DNA of 28,334 nt from positions 1 through 28,334 of the forward strand of contig CAJUJU010000053.1 of assembly GCA_910586835.1 (NCBI GenBank), read 5' to 3'. Under the pieces are notes generated by a model. It saw only the letters and a list, made by a program, of their open reading frames with translations, was not told the DNA's origin and searched no databases. Numbering within the stretch: position 1 is the first letter of the stretch; the number at the start of each line of letters is the position of its first letter. This DNA comes from an uncultured Acetatifactor sp. Its GTDB lineage: Bacteria; Bacillota; Clostridia; Lachnospirales; Lachnospiraceae. Positions 14,685-22,917 of this stretch are shown here, piece by piece. The position numbers and the translations under genes were made by a program.

Positions 14685-15395
14685 TTACAGATAATACTCC
14701 ATAAAACTCTCGTTGAGCCCCTTATAAGCTCCCCTGCTGATCTCCAGCGTCTCCCCGTTTTCCAGAAAGCACTCCTGCCTTGTAATCCTGGTCACATACT
14801 CCAGATTCACAAGCTCGGAACGGTTTGCAAAGACAAACCGCTTTTCGTCCAGGCTCTCTCTGACCCCGTTCATACTGCCCTTCCACTCATAGACTTTATC
14901 CCTTGTCAGCATCTGCAGATAATGTCCCCGCACCCGGATCAGGAGAATATCGGAAAAAGCAATCCGCAGACTTTCCCCCAGGTAGCGAAAGGCCAGATAC
15001 TCCCCGCTCTTCTCCGACAGCCGCTGACAGCAATGGCTCAGCGCGCGGCCTAACTCCCCCGCCTCCACCGGCTTCAGCAGATAACGCACGGCGCCGATTT
15101 CATAGCCCTCAAAGACATAATCCTTCACGCCGGTGAGAAAAATAATCTGCACCTCACGATCCGTACTGCGGATCTTTTTGGCCAGCTCCATACCGTTGGA
15201 TGCTCCCAGCATAATATCCAGAAACAGAATGTCGAATGCTCCCGGCTTCTCGTATTTAAACAAATATTCTTCCGTACCGGAGCAGGTCACAAGCTGCAGC
15301 CTGTAGTCCGTCCCTGCAAACCACTTTTCAATCAGATTCCGCACATAGGCCTGCTGCGCCGCCTCGTCTTCCACGATTCCTATTCTGACCGTCAT
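14685..15395 (-). CDS. LytTR-family response regulator
   Basis: 236 residues: a receiver domain (~3-120) with acidic pocket EDE (9-11), phospho-acceptor D60 in LFLDIMLG, T88 and K108 (LKPV), and a LytTR DNA-binding domain (~135-236). It should be phosphorylated by the adjacent GHKL kinase and bind paired direct repeats; the only good candidate found is at 13697-13736, upstream of the ABC exporter. It starts 22 nt after the carboxypeptidase gene ends and has no obvious promoter of its own, so co-transcription with that gene is likely. Confidence 0.92.
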   Translation of the reverse strand: MTVRIGIVEDEAAQQAYVRNLIEKWFAGTDYRLQLVTCSGTEEYLFKYEKPGAFDILFLDIMLGASNGMELAKKIRSTDREVQIIFLTGVKDYVFEGYEIGAVRYLLKPVEAGELGRALSHCCQRLSEKSGEYLAFRYLGESLRIAFSDILLIRVRGHYLQMLTRDKVYEWKGSMNGVRESLDEKRFVFANRSELVNLEYVTRITRQECFLENGETLEISRGAYKGLNESFMEYYL

Positions 15396-15417
15396 TTCCT
15401 ATTGCCTGCCATCGCCG

Positions 15418-16839
15418 CTATTGCGGCATTTCTCCCGTCAGCCAGGTCTGATATGCCTTCACATGGTCATTCATACAGTTCTTGTTGCCGGCAGATCCCG
15501 CCATAACGCAGACATACTCCTTTCCGTTCACATCACAGGCAAGACTGGCGGCACAGCTCTTTGACTGGGCCACATACCCCGTCTTGCCGCAGAGCATTTC
15601 ACCGTGGGTATCCTTGTCCTCGATCCTCCGCAGAAACCAGTTGGAAATGGTCATTCCCTCCGGATGCTGCTCCGTCTGAGAGGTGGTGTAGGTGCGCGTC
15701 GACAAAACCTTCCGGCAGAAGGGATTATCCGCGGCAGTCTTCAGCATGACCGCTATGTCGTAGGCCGTGCTGTAATGCTCATCGTCGTAGATTCCCACAC
15801 AGTTTGTAAAATGGGAGGTTCCCAGAAGATTCAGCCTTTCCAGCTCCTGGTTCATCAGCTCCACAAACGCCTCCTGAGAGCCCGACACATAATACGCCAG
15901 CCCCAGGGCCGCATCCGCGCCGGAGGGCAGAATGGTTCCGTAAAACAGATCCCGAACCGTCACTTCCTCCCCCACCTCAAAACCCACATTGCTGCAGTCG
16001 TTCACAAAGCTGTAATCCGTTATCTCAATGGTGATGGTAAACTTCTCGTCCAGCACCGGGGAGTTTTCCCCCTCCGGCCCCAGGATTCCCAGGGCGTCCG
16101 CCGCGGTGAGCACCGTCAGGATCTTCGTCATGGACGCCGGATACATGCGTATCTTTCCGGCACGTTGTGCCACAATGGTCTCATTCTCCACATCAATCAA
16201 CACTCCGTACTCGCTGATGATTTCAGATGAAAATTCCGCCGTGGAGACCGTAGCCCCCGCTTTAAACACTTTTGGATGCCATTCTCCCTCCGGAAGGGGA
16301 CCGTAAATATCCCGGGAATCCGATCCGGAAACGTCCTCTTCTCCGGCTCCCTGTACACCGTCGGCGACCTCCGATCCTCCCGGCTGCCTGAGATTCTGTC
16401 GTTCGTCACGGTTATCAGCCTTTCCCTGTCCCTGGGAAATCGTCTGACTCACAGTAGTCTGTGTCTTGCCGGAGCCCACCTGCTGCATGGGCACCGAGGC
16501 GCTGTCCGATGACTCCCGGTCGCTGCCGTCCGCCAATGTACCGTTACTTCCCGTGCCGCTTCCGTCTGCCGGTGTACCGTTATCTTCCATTCCGCTTCCG
16601 TCCCCGGCAGCTCCTCCCACTGTCTGGGATGCGCCTCCGTCCTTGGGAATGTAATTCCTGCTCCGCACAAATCCCACCGTGCCAACCATGCCCAGGATCA
16701 GCACCGCCGCCACGGCAAGCGGAAACACTCTCCTCTGCAGAAACTCTGCCCGCCGCTTCTGCCGTTTCATCTCCTCTATCCGCGCCCTGCGCCGTCGGCT
16801 CCTCTCTTCTTCCGACTCGTTTCTCATCTCGTCATTCAT
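15418..16839 (-). CDS. Serine-type D-Ala-D-Ala carboxypeptidase (DacA/PBP5 family), membrane-anchored
   Basis: 473 residues. A strongly basic cytoplasmic head (~10-36) and one TM segment (~38-58) give N-in/C-out topology. A Gly/Ser/Asp-rich linker (~65-175) with 12-residue repeats follows, then the S11 peptidase domain: SMTK (S236, K239), SGAD (~305) and KTG (~418). The second motif is SGA where PBP5 has SGN. The enzyme trims the terminal D-Ala from cell-wall pentapeptide outside the membrane. Unlike PBP5, the anchor is N-terminal. The start ATG at 16839 lacks a close ribosome site; ATG at 16827 is an alternative. The following genes are the LytTR regulator and kinase, which hints at a cell-envelope role for that system. 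Confidence 0.9.
   Translation of the reverse strand: MNDEMRNESEEERSRRRRARIEEMKRQKRRAEFLQRRVFPLAVAAVLILGMVGTVGFVRSRNYIPKDGGASQTVGGAAGDGSGMEDNGTPADGSGTGSNGTLADGSDRESSDSASVPMQQVGSGKTQTTVSQTISQGQGKADNRDERQNLRQPGGSEVADGVQGAGEEDVSGSDSRDIYGPLPEGEWHPKVFKAGATVSTAEFSSEIISEYGVLIDVENETIVAQRAGKIRMYPASMTKILTVLTAADALGILGPEGENSPVLDEKFTITIEITDYSFVNDCSNVGFEVGEEVTVRDLFYGTILPSGADAALGLAYYVSGSQEAFVELMNQELERLNLLGTSHFTNCVGIYDDEHYSTAYDIAVMLKTAADNPFCRKVLSTRTYTTSQTEQHPEGMTISNWFLRRIEDKDTHGEMLCGKTGYVAQSKSCAASLACDVNGKEYVCVMAGSAGNKNCMNDHVKAYQTWLTGEMPQ
16521..16610. repeat. 36-bp tandem repeat inside the carboxypeptidase linker
   Basis: Starts of similar units (CGCTKCCGTC, K = G or T) lie at 16521, 16557 and 16593, a period of exactly 36 bp. 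In the protein this gives imperfect 12-residue units such as DGSGTGSNGTLA. The copy number may vary between strains. Confidence 0.65.
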
Positions 16840-16878
16840 CTGTATCTATAATGCCCTTTCTTTCCCTTTCCATCCCGT

Positions 16879-17190
16879 CTATTCACATTCCCAACGGTAC
16901 GCTTTCATATCCACATGATCCTTATCCCTGAATTTTACGCCCTCCCGCTCCAGAAGAAAGCGCTGCTCCCGAAAACAGGGCGCCAGCCTGCCCGCATGGT
17001 TTACCACCCGGTGACAGGGATATTTCCCGTAATATTCCGCCATACTCAAAACCCGGCCCACAAGCCTGGCATTTTTTTCCTTGCCGATCAGTTCCGCAAT
17101 CTGCCCGTAAGAGGCAACCTTTCCCTCCGGTATCTCTTCCACCACCGAAAGTATTTCATAAATCAATTCTTCCGTCAAGACAGCCGCCAT
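16879..17190 (-). CDS. Small MGMT-family DNA alkyltransferase-like protein
   Basis: 103 residues covering only the C-terminal DNA-binding domain of MGMT proteins: IPEGKVASYGQIAELIG (~20-36) and PCHRVV (~58-63), then REQRFLLEREGVKF. The active-site Cys (C59) is kept, whereas many short alkyltransferase-like (ATL) proteins have Trp there, so it could still accept alkyl groups. The start is uncertain: ATG 17190 overlaps the upstream gene by 35 nt and has GGAGGG almost touching it; ATG 17241 is in frame but has no ribosome site. It lies right after a full-size alkyltransferase gene, so two alkyl-damage proteins are translated together. Confidence 0.82.
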   Translation of the reverse strand: MAAVLTEELIYEILSVVEEIPEGKVASYGQIAELIGKEKNARLVGRVLSMAEYYGKYPCHRVVNHAGRLAPCFREQRFLLEREGVKFRDKDHVDMKAYRWECE

Positions 17191-17803
17191 TCCATCCCTC
17201 CAGTTTAAGAAACAATGCCTTTCTGTCAATGCCCCCCGCATATCCGGTCAGGCTTCCGTCTGCCCCTATCACCCGATGACAGGGGACAATGAGCCAGATC
17301 TTATTGTGCCCCACTGCGCCCCCCACTGCCTGCGGAGACATCCCTGCAAGACCCATTTCCCCCGCCACTGCCTTTGCCAGCTCTCCATAGGTGGTAGTCT
17401 TCCCATAGGGAATGGTTAACAAAAGCTTCCACACCTGCATCCGGAAGGGTGTTCCCGTCATGTGGAGCGGCGGTACAAACCCGGGCTCCTTCCCCGAAAA
17501 GTAAAGGTCAAGCCACCGCCTTGTCTCACAAAGAACCGGATGCTTCCGCCCTTCCCGCTCTCCGGCCCCCCGAAGGACGCCGCCTTCCCGCCGAAATTCC
17601 AGCCCGGTCAGCCCCTCCTCATCACAAGACAGCAGGATTTCCCCCGCCGCAGACTGATAGATACCTGTATATACTGTCATCCTCTGATTTCCTGTCCCAC
17701 AACGTACTTTCATAACCTTCCTAAGTCCTGCCAAAATAACGCCTTGTATGTCCCTGATACTCCAGGTAAGCCTCTCCGAACACGGCGGGCAGGTATACTT
17801 CAT
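17156..17803 (-). CDS. ogt: Methylated-DNA-[protein]-cysteine S-methyltransferase with Cys-rich N-terminal extension
   Basis: 215 residues. From ~42 onward it is a standard Ogt/MGMT: N-terminal ribonuclease-like half, then PYGKTTTYGELAKAV (~132-146), PCHRVIG with acceptor C175, and SLTGYAGG. It repairs O6-alkylguanine by irreversible transfer to Cys175. The best ribosome site (AGAGGAG, 6 nt spacing) precedes ATG 17803, which adds ~41 residues starting MKYTCPPC with a further Cys at 35; a start at 17680 would give the usual length but has a poor ribosome site. The extension resembles a tiny zinc-ribbon half and could instead be a vestigial short gene fused in frame. The next gene overlaps its end. 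Confidence 0.88.
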   Translation of the reverse strand: MKYTCPPCSERLTWSIRDIQGVILAGLRKVMKVRCGTGNQRMTVYTGIYQSAAGEILLSCDEEGLTGLEFRREGGVLRGAGEREGRKHPVLCETRRWLDLYFSGKEPGFVPPLHMTGTPFRMQVWKLLLTIPYGKTTTYGELAKAVAGEMGLAGMSPQAVGGAVGHNKIWLIVPCHRVIGADGSLTGYAGGIDRKALFLKLEGWNGGCLDGRIDL

Positions 17804-17825
17804 TCTATTCTCCTCTTCCTGTCAT

Positions 17826-18512
17826 TTAACAGGAGGCTCCGGAACAGTCCAGTCCCGCATCCGACCTGAAACGCCTGACTTTTTCCGTAAAATCCCGGTA
17901 AAAGTCTGCTTCGTCCGCCTGGTCAAAATAAAATTCCTTCAGCAGCTTCAGGTTCAGATTCCGGGAATATTCGCCGTCCTCCTGCCCCCGGACCGCCTCC
18001 TCCACATCCTTCAGCAGCTGGTGCCAGTCACAGAGAAAGGCATGGTATTTTCCCTGCTCAGGGGTATCGATCCACTTGCTGACCTTCACCTTGGAACGGT
18101 TGGACGCAGTACATTCCCCTTTCTGCAGAAAGTACCGGAAATCCCCGTTCTCATAATACCGCCCCAGCGGAAACAACCGACATACTCCCGGCCGGAAGGC
18201 ATGAATGCCGCACCTTCCCGCCTCGTCCAGAAAGCCGCAGGCTTCCTCTTCCCCGGTCATGGCAAGATTCGGCAGAATACAGCCGTCCACCACATGCAGC
18301 TCCAACTTTCCTTCTTCCAAAAGCTCCTGCAGGGACTTGCCCAGTCCCTCTTTCATCCGCCGCATATCATAGGGATCCAGAACCACCGAATTCCCCATGC
18401 CGGTACAGCACTTATGACAGCCGTTACACCCATGGCAATCCGCCTTTACCATATCCTGTTCCCCATACAGACGCCCGTCAGAGATTTCCTCCAGGCTGAC
18501 ATTTCGCTTCAT
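17826..18512 (-). CDS. YkgJ-type zinc/iron-chelating cysteine-cluster protein
   Basis: 228 residues. The N-terminal cluster DCHGCNGCHKCC (Cys 26, 29, 32, 35, 36) and further CGFLDEAGRCGIHAFRPGVCRLFPLGR are diagnostic for the YkgJ (CxxCxxCC) family, which is thought to hold an Fe or Zn centre. The function of the family is unsettled. The ATG overlaps the end of mtnA by 4 nt (ATGA), indicating translational coupling. Confidence 0.85.
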   Translation of the reverse strand: MKRNVSLEEISDGRLYGEQDMVKADCHGCNGCHKCCTGMGNSVVLDPYDMRRMKEGLGKSLQELLEEGKLELHVVDGCILPNLAMTGEEEACGFLDEAGRCGIHAFRPGVCRLFPLGRYYENGDFRYFLQKGECTASNRSKVKVSKWIDTPEQGKYHAFLCDWHQLLKDVEEAVRGQEDGEYSRNLNLKLLKEFYFDQADEADFYRDFTEKVRRFRSDAGLDCSGASC

Positions 18513-19621
18513 TCGTTCCCTCCGCCGGATGTTGCGGACAATGCGTCCTGTTTCATTTTTTGCAGACTCTCCGTATAGGGCGCCCTTGCCACTCCATACT
18601 CCGTGACAATACCCTCGATCAGATCATGGTCGGTCACATCAAAGGCCGGGTTGTAAACCTTTATCCCCTCCGGCGCCATCGGTTCCCGATACCACATCTG
18701 TGTAACTTCCTCACCCGGGCGCTCTTCAATCCTGATCTGCGCTCCTGTGGGCGTCTCCAGATCAATGGTGGAGGTAGGCGCGCAGACATACAGCGGCACA
18801 CCGTAATGCTTTGCCACGGCTGCCACCACCGAAGTACCGATTTTGTTGGCGGTGTCCCCGTTTGCCGCCACCCTGTCACAGCCTACAAAGACAGCGTTCA
18901 CCAATCCCTTTGCCATCACGCTGGCGGACATGTTGTCACAGAGCAGTGTCACGTCCACCCCGGCGGAATGCAGCTCATAGGCAGTCAGCCGGGCTCCCTG
19001 CAATAAAGGCCTTGTCTCGTCCGCGTATACCCGGAAGCCGTAGCCTCTCTCCTGTCCCAGATAGATGGGCGCGGTGGCTGTCCCGTATTTGATCGTGGCC
19101 AGCTGTCCAGCATTGCAGTGCGTCAAAATTCCGTCCCCCGGCTTTACCAGCGCAAGTCCGTTCTCACCGATTCTGCGGCACACCCGGATGTCCTCCTCCC
19201 GGATGTTTTGCGCCTCCAGCCGAAGGATCTCCTTCACCGCCGCAACAGACTTTCCTTCCTCACGGCCCGCCTTCACCGCCACCTTCTCCATTCTCCGCAG
19301 CGCCCAGGAAAGATTCACCGCCGTCGGCCGGGCAGAATCCAGAAACTCCTTATATTCGCAGAACCTTTTATAGAAGACCTCAAAATCTTTCGTGTCGATT
19401 TCACGGCTCAACACATAGATCCCCATAGCCGCAGCCACGCCTATGGCAGGCGCTCCTCTCACCTTCAGCAGATAGATGGCGTCCCAGATCTCCTGTGCCG
19501 TCTTAAGCGCGATCAGCTCCGTCCTTCCCGGCAGAAGCGTCTGGTCGATGATGACCACCGCATTCCGTTCCTCGTCCAGCGCCACCGTATCATAATCCAT
19601 GATATTTTTCTTTTCCTGCAT
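18509..19621 (-). CDS. mtnA: S-methyl-5-thioribose-1-phosphate isomerase
   Basis: 370 residues of the MtnA/eIF2B-like isomerase family: KVRGAPAIGVAAA (~53-65), catalytic C169 in THCNAGQLATIKYG and D249 in VFVGCDRVAANGDTANKIGT. It converts 5-methylthioribose-1-phosphate (or the 5-deoxyribose analogue) to the ribulose form in methionine salvage or the related 5-deoxyribose route. The start follows AAGGAG with 5 nt spacing. No other salvage gene (mtnK, mtnB, mtnN or the aldolase) is nearby. It lies between the YbaK-like gene and the YkgJ gene in what looks like one operon. Confidence 0.93.
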   Translation of the reverse strand: MQEKKNIMDYDTVALDEERNAVVIIDQTLLPGRTELIALKTAQEIWDAIYLLKVRGAPAIGVAAAMGIYVLSREIDTKDFEVFYKRFCEYKEFLDSARPTAVNLSWALRRMEKVAVKAGREEGKSVAAVKEILRLEAQNIREEDIRVCRRIGENGLALVKPGDGILTHCNAGQLATIKYGTATAPIYLGQERGYGFRVYADETRPLLQGARLTAYELHSAGVDVTLLCDNMSASVMAKGLVNAVFVGCDRVAANGDTANKIGTSVVAAVAKHYGVPLYVCAPTSTIDLETPTGAQIRIEERPGEEVTQMWYREPMAPEGIKVYNPAFDVTDHDLIEGIVTEYGVARAPYTESLQKMKQDALSATSGGGNE

Positions 19622-19734
19622 TGTCGCTCCTTTCCGTGTGCGCAGCCCGAACCGGGGAATCCCCTCCCGGAAACCGCTCCGTCAATCAGTTCCTGCAGCA
19701 GGCAGTCTGTTTCCCGCTTCTGCAGTCACGCAGA

Positions 19735-20226
19735 TCAGCCCGTATGTCGGATCACATCCGCAAACTCCGCCCCCGCCGCCCGGGCCAGATCTTCCGGCGC
19801 AAGCTCCAGCTGGGAGCCGATTCGTCCGCCGCTGACAATGATCGTCTCCCTGTCCTGCGCCGTGCTGTCGATGCGGGTCACATACCGCTTTTTCATGCCA
19901 ATCGCCGTACAACCGCCCCGGACATAACCCGTGACTTCATTGATCTCCTTCACATGCAGCATCTCCACGCTCTTTTCTCCCACGCTGCGGGCCGCTGCCT
20001 TCAGATCCAGCTCCTTGGCAACGGGAATGACAAATACATAATAATTTCTGCCGCTTCCTGTGGTCACCAGCGTCTTGTATACCTTTTCACAGGGCAGCCC
20101 CAGCAGCTCGGCTATCTGCAGCCCGTCCACAAATTCCCCGCACTCATAGGTATAATGCTCAAAGGGAATCTTCATGGACTCCAGGATCCGCATGGCGTTT
20201 GTCCTGATCTCCTTTTGCTTTGCCAT
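19735..20226 (-). CDS. ybaK: YbaK/EbsC-type Cys-tRNA(Pro) deacylase
   Basis: 163 residues of the YbaK/ProX editing family: N-terminal TNAMRILESMKIPFEHY, VYKTLV with the conserved Lys (~50), VIPVAKELDLKAAA and GYVRGGCTAIGMKK. The enzyme hydrolyses Cys-tRNA(Pro) mischarged by prolyl-tRNA synthetase. The ribosome site is a perfect AGGAGGT at 6 nt. It is first in the putative operon that continues with mtnA after 113 nt without an ORF of note. Confidence 0.92.
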   Translation of the reverse strand: MAKQKEIRTNAMRILESMKIPFEHYTYECGEFVDGLQIAELLGLPCEKVYKTLVTTGSGRNYYVFVIPVAKELDLKAAARSVGEKSVEMLHVKEINEVTGYVRGGCTAIGMKKRYVTRIDSTAQDRETIIVSGGRIGSQLELAPEDLARAAGAEFADVIRHTG

Positions 20227-20524
20227 GTTAATACCTCCTGCCCGCCATGGCGGACATCTATTTTATTTCCGAAGACCACTCTCAAGCTTCGTGATTTCCC
20301 GTACACTCCAGACATGCCAGAACATCGGCACAAATAATTTGCGCAAATCCTCTGTCAATTTCTGCCCTTTCATGCTATACTTACAAACTGGCGGTATTTT
20401 CAGCAAATCCACACGCATCCGCCGGAGGCACTGAGGAAGCGATGATTAAATCAGCGCTTTCTTTAGTATAGCATAGCTTTCCCTGTACCGCCATAACAGA
20501 TCAGAAGAATTTCGGAGGTTTTTT
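20227..20524. other. Divergent intergenic region between ybaK and the MFS gene
   Basis: No convincing gene in about 298 bases. On the minus strand TTGACA (20358-20353) could be the -35 of the ybaK operon, with a poor -10 near 20330-20336. The perfect 12-bp palindrome ATTTGCGCAAAT (20337-20348) lies between them. For the plus-strand MFS gene only weak -10-like TATACT/TATAGC sequences were seen. Confidence 0.45.
20337..20348. promoter_or_regulatory. 12-bp palindrome in the putative ybaK-operon promoter
   Basis: ATTTGCGCAAAT is a perfect palindrome that sits inside the spacer between TTGACA (minus strand 20358-20353) and the weak -10. A repressor bound here would block the promoter. The binding protein is not known. 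Confidence 0.4.
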
Positions 20525-21745
20525 ATGTACTCACTTTTGCTTGTCATCATTTACATTGCATTCATCAGTCTTGGGCTGCCGGATTCCCTGATCGGTTCCG
20601 CCTGGCCCATCATGCACCGCGACCTGCAGGTGCCTGTATCCTATATGGGCATCATCACCATGCTGATCTCAGGCGGCACCATCCTCTCCAGCCTCCTGTC
20701 CGACAGGCTCACCCGAAAATTCGGCACCGGGCCGGTAACCGCTGTCAGCGTCCTGCTCACCGCAGCCGCACTGTTCGGCTTTTCCGTCACCGGTTCCTTC
20801 TGGCTGCTGTGTCTCTGGGCCATTCCCTACGGCCTGGGCGCGGGGGCCGTGGACGCTTCCCTGAACAATTATGTGGCGCTTCACTACGCCTCCCGACACA
20901 TGAGCTGGCTCCACTGCTTCTGGGGCGTGGGCTGTTCCGTCAGCCCATACATCATGAGCTATGCCCTCACCGGCTATTCTAGCTGGAGCCTGGGCTTTGT
21001 CATTGTATCCGCACTGCAGATGGTTTTGACCGCCGCACTGTTCCTGAGCCTTCCCCTGTGGAAAAAGGCCGCCACTGCCGGCGCTGTAAAAGTCCGCCAA
21101 TCTGATCCCGCCAAAAAGGAATCCGCTGCAAAAGTCCTCACTATGGGGCAGGTGCTGAAGATGAAGGGCGTTCCTCTGGTGCTGATTACCTTCCTCGCCT
21201 ACTGCGCTCTGGAGTCCACCACGGGAATCTGGGCCAGCAGCTATCTGGTACAGCACCGTGGTATCGACGCGGAGACGGCGGCCATGTTCGCCTCTCTGTT
21301 CTATCTGGGCATCACCTTCGGCCGCTTCCTGTGCGGCTTTGTAGCCGACAGGCTGGGAGACCGCAGGCTCATCCGCATCGGAGCCCTGACTGCGCTGGGC
21401 GGCGCTTTGCTGATCCTGCTGCCCCTCCAGGCTCACCTTCCGGCTCTGGCAGGACTGATCGTGGTGGGGCTTGGCTGTGCACCGGTCTATCCCTCCATCA
21501 TCCACTCCACCCCTGACAACTTTGGCAGGGAGAATTCCCAGGCCGTCATCGGCATCCAGATGGCCAGCGCCTATGTAGGCTCTACCTTTATGCCTCCTCT
21601 ATTCGGCCTTTTAGCGGCTCATGTGACGATTGGTCTCTATCCCGTCTACCTCCTGTTCTTCGGCGGATTGATGCTTTATATGTCAGAGCGGCTGCGCAGG
21701 GTGGCAGGAAAAAAGAAGGACGCAGAAAAAGGGACGGCTGAATAA
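20525..21745 (+). CDS. MFS transporter
   Basis: 406 residues with twelve predicted TM segments. The loop between TM2 and TM3 reads SDRLTRKFG, and the second half repeats it as ADRLGDRRLIR, the MFS signature in both halves. The opening IAFISLGLPDSLIGSAWP resembles the FucP/YfkF-like sugar or drug branch; the substrate cannot be told. The start is firm (GGAGG, 6 nt). The gene is alone on the plus strand between two minus-strand operons and ends in a strong hairpin that contains its stop codon. Confidence 0.9.
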   Translation: MYSLLLVIIYIAFISLGLPDSLIGSAWPIMHRDLQVPVSYMGIITMLISGGTILSSLLSDRLTRKFGTGPVTAVSVLLTAAALFGFSVTGSFWLLCLWAIPYGLGAGAVDASLNNYVALHYASRHMSWLHCFWGVGCSVSPYIMSYALTGYSSWSLGFVIVSALQMVLTAALFLSLPLWKKAATAGAVKVRQSDPAKKESAAKVLTMGQVLKMKGVPLVLITFLAYCALESTTGIWASSYLVQHRGIDAETAAMFASLFYLGITFGRFLCGFVADRLGDRRLIRIGALTALGGALLILLPLQAHLPALAGLIVVGLGCAPVYPSIIHSTPDNFGRENSQAVIGIQMASAYVGSTFMPPLFGLLAAHVTIGLYPVYLLFFGGLMLYMSERLRRVAGKKKDAEKGTAE

Positions 21746-21763
21746 AATCAGCCGTCCCTTTTC
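21731..21763. terminator. Bidirectional terminator between the MFS gene and etfA
   Basis: GGGACGGCTGA (21731-21741), loop ATAAAA, TCAGCCGTCCC (21748-21758): a perfect 11-bp GC-rich stem followed by TTTT on the plus strand and by five T on the minus strand. It can end both the MFS transcript and the butyrate operon. The MFS stop codon TAA lies in the loop. Confidence 0.93.
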
Positions 21764-21803
21764 TGTTTCTCTTCCATGTTCCGCCAGTTCAGGAATCCAT
21801 TTC

Positions 21804-22868
21804 TCAGTTGTTATTCTTCGCTTCCTTCTCTGCCTTCAGCGCTGCAGTCAGGGCGGGAACAATCTTGTTCAGATCTCCCACTACGCCGTAGTCAGCCACA
21901 TCAAAGATCGGAGCATCCTCATCCTTGTTGATTGCAACGATGATATCGGACTCCTCCATACCTGCAACGTGCTGAATGGCACCGGAGATACCGATTGCAA
22001 AGTAAATCTGAGGGCGAACGGTCTTACCGGTCTGTCCCACCTGCAGATCCTTGGGCTTCCAACCGGAATCCACAACGGCACGGGAGCAGGATACGGTGCC
22101 GCCCAGAACCTCTGCCAGCTCCTCCAGAATCTTGAAGTTTTCAGGGCTGCCAACGCCTCTTCCGCCGGATACCAGAACCTTTGCGTCCATGATATCAACG
22201 GTATCGGAAACAGCCTTCACCACCTCTTTGATGGAAACATATCTGTTGTTGGGCGTAAAGCCGGGATTGTACTCCTCCACCACAGCCTTTGCGCCTGCAA
22301 TGGGCTCGATCTTCTGCATAACGCCGGGACGAACGGTAGCCATCTGAGGACGATTGTCAGGACATGCAATGGTTGCAATGGTATTGCCGCCAAATGCAGG
22401 ACGGGTCATCAGCAGCTGATTGTGCTTCTGCTCAATGCCGGGCTTGGGCTCCAACGGGAAATCACCGATCTCCAGAACGGTACAGTCTGCGGTCAGACCG
22501 GTTGCCACTCTTGCGGAAACGGTAGGGCCAAGGTCTCTTCCGATTGCGGTTGCGCCTACCAGAACGATCTCAGGCTTATACTGATTGATCACGGAAGAAA
22601 GCGCATGGGCATAAGGCTCGGTTCTGTATACCTCCAGCTCGGGATCATCCACAACGATTACCTTGTCGGCGCCGTACTCGGCCAATTTGTCAGCCAGTCC
22701 CTTCACCTGATAACCGATAAGCACTGCCACAACCTCTGTCTCCAGCTTTGCAGCCAGCTCCTTGCCTTTTCCCAACAGTTCATACGCAATACCGCTGATC
22801 TCATTGTCTACCTGCTGGGCAAATACATATACACCTTTATAGTCCTCGAGGACAATATCTCTATTCAT
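21804..22868 (-). CDS. etfA: Electron transfer flavoprotein alpha subunit
   Basis: 354 residues. The C-terminal FAD domain has VSGGRGVGSPENFKILEELA, GQTGKTVRPQIYFAIGISGAIQH and NKDEDAPIFDVADYGVVGDL. There is no N-terminal ferredoxin extension. With EtfB and Bcd it forms the complex that reduces crotonyl-CoA with NADH, in clostridia coupled to ferredoxin reduction (electron bifurcation). ATG 22868 follows GGAGG at 6 nt; an upstream in-frame start at 22901 has no ribosome site. It is the last gene of the operon, 49 nt after etfB. Confidence 0.96.
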   Translation of the reverse strand: MNRDIVLEDYKGVYVFAQQVDNEISGIAYELLGKGKELAAKLETEVVAVLIGYQVKGLADKLAEYGADKVIVVDDPELEVYRTEPYAHALSSVINQYKPEIVLVGATAIGRDLGPTVSARVATGLTADCTVLEIGDFPLEPKPGIEQKHNQLLMTRPAFGGNTIATIACPDNRPQMATVRPGVMQKIEPIAGAKAVVEEYNPGFTPNNRYVSIKEVVKAVSDTVDIMDAKVLVSGGRGVGSPENFKILEELAEVLGGTVSCSRAVVDSGWKPKDLQVGQTGKTVRPQIYFAIGISGAIQHVAGMEESDIIVAINKDEDAPIFDVADYGVVGDLNKIVPALTAALKAEKEAKNNN

Positions 22869-22917
22869 GGTTAACCTCCATTTTTCTCTGATTCCACACA
22901 AAGTCTGAACGATTATG

